A stretch of DNA of 38,378 bases from 2-02-FULL-48-14 sp964356195 (GTDB lineage Bacteria; Patescibacteriota; Gracilibacteria; UBA1369; 2-02-FULL-48-14). The notes under the pieces are model-generated. The model saw only the letters and a list, made by a program, of their open reading frames with translations. It had not been told where the DNA came from and made no database searches. The position numbers and the translations under genes are program-made. Below, piece after piece: positions 22,699-30,600 of the stretch. Where the stretch lies: contig CAYHGP010000008.1 of assembly GCA_964356195.1 (NCBI GenBank), positions 1-38,378 on the forward strand. The letters are read 5' to 3'. The first letter of the stretch is position 1. Each line of letters begins with the position of its first letter.

Positions 22699-22838
22699 AG
22701 AACACTTCCTTGCTTGTGAGTTGACTGTCCTGAAAATCGACCTGCGGAATGCAGATCGAAAAGTTAAAAATAAAAGAAAGGCCGAAAATTCAAAGAACGA
22801 AAAAGCAAGCTCATGCTAAACCCCCGTCCTTACAAAAC

Positions 22839-22921
22839 CCTGAATTTTTTCTTAACTTTTCCTGAATTTTTTCTGACGGATTTTTTGCCCATTCCGTCGT
22901 GTGTGCAAAGTTTGGGCAAAA
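22839..22921. promoter_or_regulatory. Direct and inverted repeats upstream of the CtpA-type protease gene
   Basis: CCTGAATTTTTTCT occurs at 22839-22852 and again at 22861-22874, spaced 22 bases apart, about two helical turns. A perfect inverted repeat follows: TTTTGCCCA (22883-22891) and TGGGCAAAA (22913-22921). A candidate -10 (TAGAAT, around 22949) lies closer to the gene. These could be binding sites for a dimeric regulator, or the inverted repeat could end a transcript. Confidence 0.5.
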
Positions 22922-22980
22922 CGTCCTAGGATTCATTTAACGCTTCGGCTAGAATACTCGCGCCCCTAAAAAAATCACTC

Positions 22981-24183
22981 ATGAAATACCAATCTCGAAA
23001 TCCATGGAAAGGCGTTTTCCTTTGTCTTCTCGGCATACTGGCCGGTTGGCAAGCGAACGCTACTTTCGGAGAAACCGTTTCCGACCCTGCAGTCTCTTCC
23101 ACAAGCACAAACGAAGAAGTCAGCATGGATTTATTTTGGAACGTGTGGAACGTGGTTGAGGAGAGCTATGTGAACCACGACACTGTGGACAGTCAGGATC
23201 AAATTTATGGAGCGATTCGAGGGATGGTGGACTCCCTTGAGGATCCTTATTCCGTGTTCATGACCCCTGAAGAGACAGAGCAGTTCCAAAGCAGTTTGAA
23301 CGGCGAACTTGAAGGGATTGGAGCGGAACTCACTGTGAAAGATCAACTCCTTACGGTCGTGGCTCCTTTGAAGGATTCACCTGCCGAAGAAGCCGGCCTC
23401 CTTGCCGGAGATATTATTTACTTGGTAAACGATCTGCCAACTAGTGATATGACGCTGTGGGAAGCCATTATGCAGATCCGAGGCGAACCCGGTACCGACG
23501 TGACACTCACCGTGCTGCGTGAAACGGCGGAGGAGCCCATTGAACTCACCATCACCCGCCAAAAAATCGACGTGCCCAGCATCGAACTCACTTACGAAGA
23601 ACGTGAAGACAAGAAGCTGGCCCACCTTGCCATCTACCAATTCGGGGATGACACCTACAACGAATTTGAAATTGCCGTTCGCGATATTCTTCTCAGCGAT
23701 GCCGATGGCATGGTTCTTGATCTGCGTCAAAACGGGGGCGGTTATTTAACACCCTCCATCGATATGCTCAGCGAGTTTTTCAAGGAAATCCAAGTGGGCG
23801 TAATTGTGAAAAGCCGTACTGAAGGGGATGAACCTTTAAGCACCTCCGGCCAAGGTCAACTTGCGGATATTCCTTTGGTGGTTTTGATTGACGAAGGTTC
23901 TGCCTCCGCCTCCGAAATTTTGGCGGGTGCTTTGCAAGATTATCAACGCGGAGTCCTCATGGGCGAACAAAGTTTCGGAAAGGGAAGTGTGCAGGAACTC
24001 AAAGATTTGAGTGACGGTTCCAGCCTCCGCCTCACCATTGCGAAATGGTACACGCCGAACGACCACAGCATCGATCACACGGGAATTACCCCCGACCAAA
24101 TTGTCGAGATGGAATCCATCAACATCGACACTCCGGACGACGTTCAGCTCGACGCGGCACTCAACTATTTATTGGGACTCTAG
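22981..24183 (+). CDS. C-terminal processing protease (S41, CtpA-type)
   Basis: The 400-residue protein has an N-terminal membrane anchor/signal (about 10-28), a helical N-terminal part, a PDZ domain (about 100-190, with GIGAELTVKDQLLTV and AGLLAGDIIYLVND) and the S41 catalytic core. The Ser/Lys dyad is visible: SASASE with Ser309, and GKGS with Lys334. CtpA-type enzymes cut exported proteins from their C-terminal tails outside the membrane. The length is typical. The stop overlaps the end of a convergent small gene by four bases. A role in turnover of the many lipoproteins and surface proteins in this window is inferred. Confidence 0.94.
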   Translation: MKYQSRNPWKGVFLCLLGILAGWQANATFGETVSDPAVSSTSTNEEVSMDLFWNVWNVVEESYVNHDTVDSQDQIYGAIRGMVDSLEDPYSVFMTPEETEQFQSSLNGELEGIGAELTVKDQLLTVVAPLKDSPAEEAGLLAGDIIYLVNDLPTSDMTLWEAIMQIRGEPGTDVTLTVLRETAEEPIELTITRQKIDVPSIELTYEEREDKKLAHLAIYQFGDDTYNEFEIAVRDILLSDADGMVLDLRQNGGGYLTPSIDMLSEFFKEIQVGVIVKSRTEGDEPLSTSGQGQLADIPLVVLIDEGSASASEILAGALQDYQRGVLMGEQSFGKGSVQELKDLSDGSSLRLTIAKWYTPNDHSIDHTGITPDQIVEMESINIDTPDDVQLDAALNYLLGL

Positions 24184-24377
24184 TGAGGCTGTCGGCCTAG
24201 AAACTGATGAAGTCCACGCTTGTTCTCATCAAGAGGACCAACACCAATTTTCTCACAGACTCCAAGAATAACTTCCACAAGGGGATCCTCTAAACGCCCG
24301 CCTTCATTGGCTTTGCGTAAAGCCTCGGTGGCACCTGTCTCAACTATGTCTAGCAGCCCTTTTATTCGATCAGTCAT
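24180..24377 (-). CDS. Small hypothetical protein
   Basis: This 65-residue protein is predicted to be helical (DRIKGLLDIVETGATEALRKA, then DPLVEVILGVCEKIGVG). No family is recognised. It sits between two convincing genes, converging with the protease gene (four-base overlap) and divergent from gpmI. An AT-rich TATTAT/TATATT lies just upstream of its ATG, consistent with a leaderless start. It may be a real small gene, but evidence is modest. Confidence 0.5.
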   Translation of the reverse strand: MTDRIKGLLDIVETGATEALRKANEGGRLEDPLVEVILGVCEKIGVGPLDENKRGLHQFLGRQPH

Positions 24378-24420
24378 AGAATATAATAAAAGTTAAGTTC
24401 AAATCATAGCACGATTAGTC

Positions 24421-24426
24421 TACAAT
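24421..24426 (+). promoter_or_regulatory. -10 box of gpmI, leaderless type
   Basis: TACAAT ends six bases before the gpmI ATG at 24433. A TTCAAA 17 bases upstream (24398-24403) may be the -35 box. No room remains for a Shine-Dalgarno sequence. Confidence 0.6.
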
Positions 24427-24432
24427 TCAACC

Positions 24433-25800
24433 ATGCGCAAAGTGCTACTCTGCATCCTCGACGGCTTTGGCCACGGTAAAGACTATAAAGGCAACGCGCT
24501 TACCAGGGCGCAAGCCCCATTCTTCAAGAAACTTTTTCGTGACCACCCATGGACTTTACTGAATGCCTCCGGCGAAGCCGTGGGAATTCCAAAAGGCACA
24601 CAAGGGGGAAGTGAAGTGGGGCATTTGACGATTGGGGCCGGGCGCATTGTGCTGCAACCTTTACTTCAAATTGACAACGCAATTAAGGACGGAAGCTTCT
24701 TCAAAAAGAAAGCCCTGCTCGCCGCCGCCGCCCACGCCACAAAGAAAAACTCCGCCTTTCACATTCTCGGCATGATTTCCGATCAAGGAGTTCACTCCGA
24801 TATTCGCCACGCCCTCGCGCTGCTCGACTTCGCCAAAAAACAAGGCCTCACAAAAGTCTACGTACACGCCATCAGTGACGGCCGCGACGTTCCTCCGGAA
24901 AGTGTGAAGCCTTTCCTTCGGCAGTTGCAAAAGCACATGAAAAAACTGGGCGTTGGCCAGCTCGCCACTCTCGTCGGTCGTTACTACGCCATGGATCGCG
25001 ACAAAAATTTGAATCGCACCGCCGTGGCCTACGACCTGTATACGAAAGGGAAGGGGGCTCACGAATCCGATCCCATTAAAGCGATGGACACCGCTTACAA
25101 AGCGGGCCTCGAAAGCGACTACTACCTAAAGCCAATCCTCCTGAACAAAGACGGCCTCATCCACAAAGACGATGCCGTGGTCTTCTTCAACTTTCGCACC
25201 GACCGCGCCGCTCAACTTACGGACCAATTCACGACCAAACTCAAGCCTCACTTCGTAGCCTTCGGCCCCTACACCACCAAGGCACCAGTGGTATTTCCTC
25301 AGACCGTCGTGAAAAATAATCTTGGCTTCGTACTCAATCACGAAGTCCCCGGAGGGGGAAAAAAACTCAAGCAACTCCGCATTGGCGAAACCGAAAAGTA
25401 CGCGCACGTCACTTTCTTTTTTAACAGCCANNNNNNNNNNNNNNNNNNNNNNNNNNNNNNNNNNNNNNNNNNNNNNNNNNNNNNNNNNNNNNNNNNNNNN
25501 NNNNNNNNNNNNNNNNNNNNNNNNNNNNNNGCCGCGCAGGCCGCCGGCTACGCCGTGCTTATTACGGGTGACCACGGCAACGCCGAATATATGATTTATG
25601 AACAGACAGGCGGAGCCTGTCCTTCTCATACAAGAAACCCCGTTCCTCTAATCTTTATCTCTTCGGCAAAGCCGCCTCTAACCTTAAAAAAAACCTCCCA
25701 CTCCAAAGCCACGGCCGGCCTTCGCGATATCGCGCCCACCATCCTCACACTGCTCGACCTCAAAATCCCCAAAGAAATGACGGGGAAAAGCTTGGTCTAA
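24433..25800 (+). CDS. gpmI: 2,3-bisphosphoglycerate-independent phosphoglycerate mutase, interrupted by a gap
   Basis: This enzyme interconverts 3- and 2-phosphoglycerate in glycolysis with two metal ions. Motifs are clear: ILDGFGHG (metal Asp10), GGSEVGHLTIGAGR with the phospho-acceptor Ser60, HAISDGRDVPP, YYAMDRDKN, and near the end ITGDHGNAE and CPSHTRNPVP. A 100-N run (25431-25530) falls where the family has FFFNGG... to ...NPDMVGHTG. The visible parts make about 421 residues; the family is about 510, so roughly 85-90 codons are missing and the gap is longer than 100 bases. Nothing suggests a pseudogene. The short start follows a TACAAT box. Confidence 0.93.
   Translation: MRKVLLCILDGFGHGKDYKGNALTRAQAPFFKKLFRDHPWTLLNASGEAVGIPKGTQGGSEVGHLTIGAGRIVLQPLLQIDNAIKDGSFFKKKALLAAAAHATKKNSAFHILGMISDQGVHSDIRHALALLDFAKKQGLTKVYVHAISDGRDVPPESVKPFLRQLQKHMKKLGVGQLATLVGRYYAMDRDKNLNRTAVAYDLYTKGKGAHESDPIKAMDTAYKAGLESDYYLKPILLNKDGLIHKDDAVVFFNFRTDRAAQLTDQFTTKLKPHFVAFGPYTTKAPVVFPQTVVKNNLGFVLNHEVPGGGKKLKQLRIGETEKYAHVTFFFNSXXXXXXXXXXXXXXXXXXXXXXXXXXXXXXXXXXAAQAAGYAVLITGDHGNAEYMIYEQTGGACPSHTRNPVPLIFISSAKPPLTLKKTSHSKATAGLRDIAPTILTLLDLKIPKEMTGKSLV
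25431..25530. other. Assembly gap of 100 N inside gpmI
   Basis: Exactly 100 N, a scaffolding placeholder. The frame happens to be kept across it. Comparison with the family length suggests the real missing sequence is about 260 bases. No overlap between the flanks is visible. Confidence 0.95.
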
Positions 25801-25813
25801 ACCGCCATCCCAC

Positions 25814-26908
25814 ATGAACCTACAAAAAATCATTTCAGTAAGCGTTCTGAGCCTGGTCCTCACGTTCAGCGCCTGCACTGCCTCCATCACAAATTCTCAC
25901 GAACTTCTTTTCTTCGCCAAGGATGAGCAAGTTTATTTGTACGATTTGGAAGATCAAAAAGTGGTGAGAAGCAAAGCGTTCGAGTCTTCCGAATATTTGT
26001 ACGAAGTGAAATACAATCCTGAAACGGAAGAGATTTTTTATTTAACAAGTTTCAGTTGGGAAGCCGACGACGGTTTGGGCGAAGCGGATTGCACCGATCC
26101 ACTATACTGTTACGCGAAAATCTACAAAAGCACGTGGGACTCCGACCCCGTTACTCTTTTTAGCATCATCGGAAGAATTCACGAGTGGAACGTGAACACG
26201 GAAGATGGAGGCATCTTCGCAATCCTATCCACGCCTACGAAAGGCCGACAGTTTACTCGACTGGATGCAAATGGCACGACCATTTTCTCAAACACTTATC
26301 AAATCGAAGAACCCAGGTCCTTCAGCCCCCTTTTAAGTTTTCAGGACCACAGTTATCAAGTGAGTGGAGCCGCCTTTTTCGACCTTTATCTTTCTATACT
26401 CAACAATGAAGACGGAACGATTGAAGTCGAAAAAATATATGAAACCAAGGGTCTGGTTGACACGACCATTACCAGCGTCCCCCCGGATGAAAGCGGGCTT
26501 CATTTTTACGCCGTCACAGAGAAAGCAGGAGGCTACGGTCTTAGCTCATTCTTTTACGATTTTCAGCAAAAATCCTTAGAGGAGATCAATTTGCACGATT
26601 TCGCGGGAGGGCAAGAGGTGTGGTCCGGGGAGGGCAGAAAATTTACGATCCGGTCCGAAGACAAACTGACTTACTACGATCTGGATGAGCAAGCCATCCA
26701 CACCATAATAGAAGAGGCTTATGAAGCTCTAGCGTGGAGACCTCTGACGGATAAAATGCTCTTACTCACCGAAGAGCCGGACTACGAGGCAAGGGCCCTT
26801 GTCATTTACAATTTCGCAACAGAAACCATAGAGTCTTTGCCAGAAGAGTTCCAAATCTATAACTTAATCGATATTCAAGGCTTGGAGCTTTTCGCGGCTA
26901 GTCGTTGA
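25814..26908 (+). CDS. Lipoprotein, probable beta-propeller-like
   Basis: The 364-residue protein has a lipoprotein signal (MNLQKIISVSVLSLVLTFSAC, Cys at 21). The mature part is a series of short beta strands with recurring patterns such as VYLYDLEDQKVV, EIFYLTSFSW, GLHFYAVTEKAGG and KLTYYDLDEQ. These resemble blades of a WD40/TolB-type propeller. No catalytic motif is seen. It starts 13 bases after gpmI and may be cotranscribed. Its 3' end overlaps the convergent lipoprotein gene by 11 bases. Confidence 0.75.
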   Translation: MNLQKIISVSVLSLVLTFSACTASITNSHELLFFAKDEQVYLYDLEDQKVVRSKAFESSEYLYEVKYNPETEEIFYLTSFSWEADDGLGEADCTDPLYCYAKIYKSTWDSDPVTLFSIIGRIHEWNVNTEDGGIFAILSTPTKGRQFTRLDANGTTIFSNTYQIEEPRSFSPLLSFQDHSYQVSGAAFFDLYLSILNNEDGTIEVEKIYETKGLVDTTITSVPPDESGLHFYAVTEKAGGYGLSSFFYDFQQKSLEEINLHDFAGGQEVWSGEGRKFTIRSEDKLTYYDLDEQAIHTIIEEAYEALAWRPLTDKMLLLTEEPDYEARALVIYNFATETIESLPEEFQIYNLIDIQGLELFAASR

Positions 26909-27401
26909 AGCCCACTTTCTCTTGAACAAAACTCATCACTTGCTCGGCAGCGAACTTGGATTCATCTTCCACCGCAGGCTCATTCGTCGATTCTGAGTAA
27001 GGAAGCGCTCCGCCCACCACGTGGCCCGTCGCACTCTGTCCATCCAGCGTGATGTCCCAAGTCACTTCAAAGGCACTCCACCAATCCGTAGAATTCACTG
27101 TTTCTTCGCGTGAAACCAGGAGACCATTTTCTCGAATCAGCAAAGTGAGAATTTGCAAATCCTCATCCGTCAGGCGGAAACTTTCTTTGCGGTCCGTGTC
27201 GAAGTCGTCATTGGGATGATAGCCTCCATAAACCCAGTGGTAAGTTCCTTTATAACCGTCAATACTTAGCGTTTCCGTGACGGAGTTGCTGTCGTCACTG
27301 ACCTCTTCCTCCACAAGCATAAGGTCCACATGAAAATCGGGCTGTGGGGAACAACTCCCAAGAAGAAGAAAACTGAAAACCAGAGTGTTGATTTTTCTCA
27401 T
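26898..27401 (-). CDS. Hypothetical lipoprotein
   Basis: The 167-residue protein has a lipoprotein signal with lipobox LGSC (Cys at 17). The mature domain is acidic with aromatic patches (YHWVYGGYHP, DWWSAFEVTWDI), probably a small beta domain. No family is recognised. Its ATG directly follows the TAG stop of the upstream Cys-rich gene with no bases between, so the two are cotranscribed and probably translationally coupled. Confidence 0.75.
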   Translation of the reverse strand: MRKINTLVFSFLLLGSCSPQPDFHVDLMLVEEEVSDDSNSVTETLSIDGYKGTYHWVYGGYHPNDDFDTDRKESFRLTDEDLQILTLLIRENGLLVSREETVNSTDWWSAFEVTWDITLDGQSATGHVVGGALPYSESTNEPAVEDESKFAAEQVMSFVQEKVGFND

Positions 27402-27608
27402 CTATAGAGATTTGCAGTGGGTACAAAAGTGCGCCTTGCCGGTCATAGCACCGGCCGCTTTACAAGGTTCGCATTGCTCAAGCGGAACCAAAGGCTGGCC
27501 CTTGAGTTCGCAGGATTCCGCTCCGCACATTTTCGCCCCGGACTCATATTGTTCTTTGGTCACCACGCCGTGGCAGGAACCACTGCAGGTATAAACGGTA
27601 GGAGTCAT
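27402..27608 (-). CDS. Small Cys-rich, zinc-ribbon-like protein
   Basis: The 68-residue protein has ten Cys residues, arranged as CSGSC, CGAESC, CEPC and FCTHC pairs plus GKAHF, typical of one or two zinc-binding knuckles. No signal peptide is present, so it is probably cytoplasmic. It may bind nucleic acid or act as a metal-binding regulator. It is followed without gap by a lipoprotein gene. Confidence 0.7.
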   Translation of the reverse strand: MTPTVYTCSGSCHGVVTKEQYESGAKMCGAESCELKGQPLVPLEQCEPCKAAGAMTGKAHFCTHCKSL

Positions 27609-27631
27609 ATAAAGGGGATTAAAGCCGACCC

Positions 27632-27640
27632 ATTATAGCA
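27632..27640 (-). promoter_or_regulatory. Extended -10 promoter of the Cys-rich/lipoprotein pair
   Basis: The minus strand reads TGCTATAAT, 23 bases before the ATG at 27608. It lies only four bases from the stop of the A2M-like gene, so this pair is probably transcribed separately from that operon. No -35 match or Shine-Dalgarno sequence is visible. Confidence 0.6.
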
Positions 27641-27644
27641 CTCT

Positions 27645-30600
27645 CTACTGGATTTCCATACGGTCGCGCGTGCCTGAAATACTCAGAACATCCGCATCTT
27701 TAAAGCTTTGAATCACAGCGGGCTCGAGAATGAAGGTTCCTGGGTTCACCACGCGTGCCAAGTAGTAGAAGTCCGTTCCGTAACAAACATTTTCATAGCA
27801 CGACACGTAGAAACTCACCGCTTGTCCGTCGTGTTCGTAAGGGTTTCGGAACTTGCTGCTCTCATTCACCTGACGTGAAATGGAATTCGGCCATGTGGCG
27901 GTTTGCAAGCCGCTGGGCAAGAAATCCGTCACTTTAAATCCTTGATCTCGAAGCCCTGAAGAAATGGAAATTTTGAAGTGTACTTCCACAATGTCCCCGG
28001 AAGAAACGCTGTCCACCGTCTGCCCGTTCACTTGGTAGCTTCGTGTGACTTTAAGTCCGCTTTCGGCCTCTAAGGTTTCCAAGTCCACCGGCGTTTGGTA
28101 AGCCGTAATCGCAGTCACTTCACCGGTAAAGCCGGTGAATTCAAGGGAAGACAACTCGTCAGGCAAGAAGCTCTTGGTGTAGATTTGATNNNNNNNNNNN
28201 NNNNNNNNNNNNNNNNNNNNNNNNNNNNNNNNNNNNNNNNNNNNNNNNNNNNNNNNNNNNNNNNNNNNNNNNNNNNNNNNNNNNNNNNNAGTTTGTCTTC
28301 GGAACTGAGTTCGTAATTGGCAACAAAGTAATTCAATTCGGTGAGATAGCTGTCGCCCAAGCCGGCCAACCCATAGAGAGCAAGAATTTTTTCGCTCAAA
28401 GTTCGGTCGGCATTATTAATCACTTCTTCAAAGTACCCGCGTAATTTTTGCTGACTGAATTGTTCCGGCGCAATCACCGCCATCTTCGCGCTGAGTTCCA
28501 AACTGCTGTCCGCGTAAGGAAGAAGGGCAACGCCTCCATCGCTGTCGCCCGAGTACTGGTCGACATCTTGATAGATGAAGGAAGAGAAGTCCGGCATCGT
28601 TTCGGCAGCACCAAAGTAAGTATTAAACCACTGCGCAGCCAAAGTCGCAGCCAGAGCTTGATCCGCACGGTCGCCGTCTTCATAAAGTTCACTCTGCAAG
28701 AAGGAATAAATATCGTCCATCTCACCGTTGATGAAGCTCACGGTCGTGCGCTCGGTTTCCGAGCCGGAAAGTTTTGTAGCCTCACTCAAACTCACTTGAT
28801 CCACGCTGCCTACGGTGAAGTGAGAATCCATCACGCTCATGGGAAGAGCTACGGTGTCTTCGCCGCCATCGGCTTCCACGGAAGTCTCCACAACGTAGTC
28901 ACCTTCATTCAAAGCGGGAAGCTCGAAATACGTCGTTTCAAAAGCCTTGCCGACTTGTGCCGCTGCGTAACTGATCGCTTCGATACTCATTGAAAAGTTC
29001 ACATCCTCTCCGGCCGATAGAGCATCGCCATAAGCGCGAACCGGAATAGAAGGAACGTCGCCGGTCAAATATTCCGAGTTCAAAATAGGAGTCACAAACA
29101 CATCCTTGGAAACATTAATGTTGGCACTGGTGAAGCCGGCCTTAATTTCATTTCCGCCACTCACCGCCGCCGCACTTATTCTCCAAGAAGTGATGTTATC
29201 GGGAAGTTCAAAACTCACCGTTGCCTTTCCATCCGCATCCGTTTGAACCAAGGTGAACAAAGCCGTGTCGCGGAAGTCTTCACGCGTTTCACCTTTGTCA
29301 TTGTGGACGTAAATGCCATCCGCAAAGTAGGTGTGCTTTTCAGCCACTTCAAAGTTGTACACGGTCTCGGTATTGCGGATTTTTTCAATNNNNNNNNNNN
29401 NNNNNNNNNNNNNNNNNNNNNNNNNNNNNNNNNNNNNNNNNNNNNNNNNNNNNNNNNNNNNNNNNNNNNNNNNNNNNNNNNNNNNNNNNTATTGCGGATT
29501 TTTTCAATGGAAGTCACGACAACATTTTCACCGTCCACATTCAGAAGCACGTCTCCCACTTTCAAGTCTCGGGCGAGCTGGAATTTTCCATTGATGAACA
29601 AAATATGTTCTTCCGTCACTCCGAGCGTACCATTCACGAGCAGGGTTTCACCCACTTCAAGAGCGGTGGTATTGAGAACCTTCTCGGGCACCAAGACCGG
29701 GCTCCACACACTTTGCTTCGTGAGGATAAAGTCACCCACGGCCACGTCTTCAATGGCTTTCGTTGTTCCGTCCGACATCAGGATTTGAGTTCCCGCCACA
29801 AAACATCCACCCTTGCCGCCATCATCACTTTCTTCAAAACGGTGAGAAATGTAAGTGTAGTTCACGCCGCTAGACACATCGCTATAAAGCAGTTCCAAAG
29901 GATCTCGGAAACTCTCGGCAAATAAGGCATAGTAAGCCTCATCAACAAGATATAAATTCACTTGAGCGGCTTCGCCGGTATTCACAGTGAGTTCCACAGT
30001 TTCTCCGGGCTCATACAATTCTTGGTCGGCGCTCACCGCCACCGTCAATTGGCGATTGGAAGTGTCGAGCCAAACCTCGGCTCCATAACTCACGCGATAG
30101 TGTTCCCCGTCAAACATCACGGCATCAATCACTACATTCGGGACGTCTTCTTCTCCAAACGTGAAGGAATATTCCGGCACGCTTTCCACGGAGAAATCTT
30201 GCACTCCCACGTGTTCTTGCATGAAGAGGTAAGAGCCTCCCAAGTCCTCTAGAGCTTCACCTTCATAACTGCTGCTTGCAGTCACGGTGACCTGCTCGCC
30301 TTGCTTGTACAGCGCCTGCTCGCCCTGGGGTTCACCGGTGGACAAGTTCAAGTAACGGTAAGAGGAACTGCCATAGTAGTCGCCACTCGCGGAGGAGATA
30401 TAGTTGCTATCTTTATACTCGGCACCCTCGGCATCGTGAATCGTGAAATCCACATCGTAATTGAAACCCTCTTCCAAACTTGCGGCGTATTCATACTCGC
30501 CATTCGCATTTGGATTTAGAGATTCTTCCACAACCTGCGTTTGTTCAAGGGTTCGGTCATATTCTTTGCGAACCACTTTGTCCACTTCATCGTAATACTC

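Noticed and set aside
22171..22719. 182-codon frame on the plus strand within the GC-rich gene
   Set aside because: Long antisense frames are expected in GC-rich coding DNA; the product is a Val/Ala/His-rich sequence with no domain.
29371..29508. 19-base direct duplicate as a target-site duplication of a mobile element
   Set aside because: The sequence between the copies is only N, and collapsing one copy restores a conserved protein frame. A scaffold overlap explains it better.
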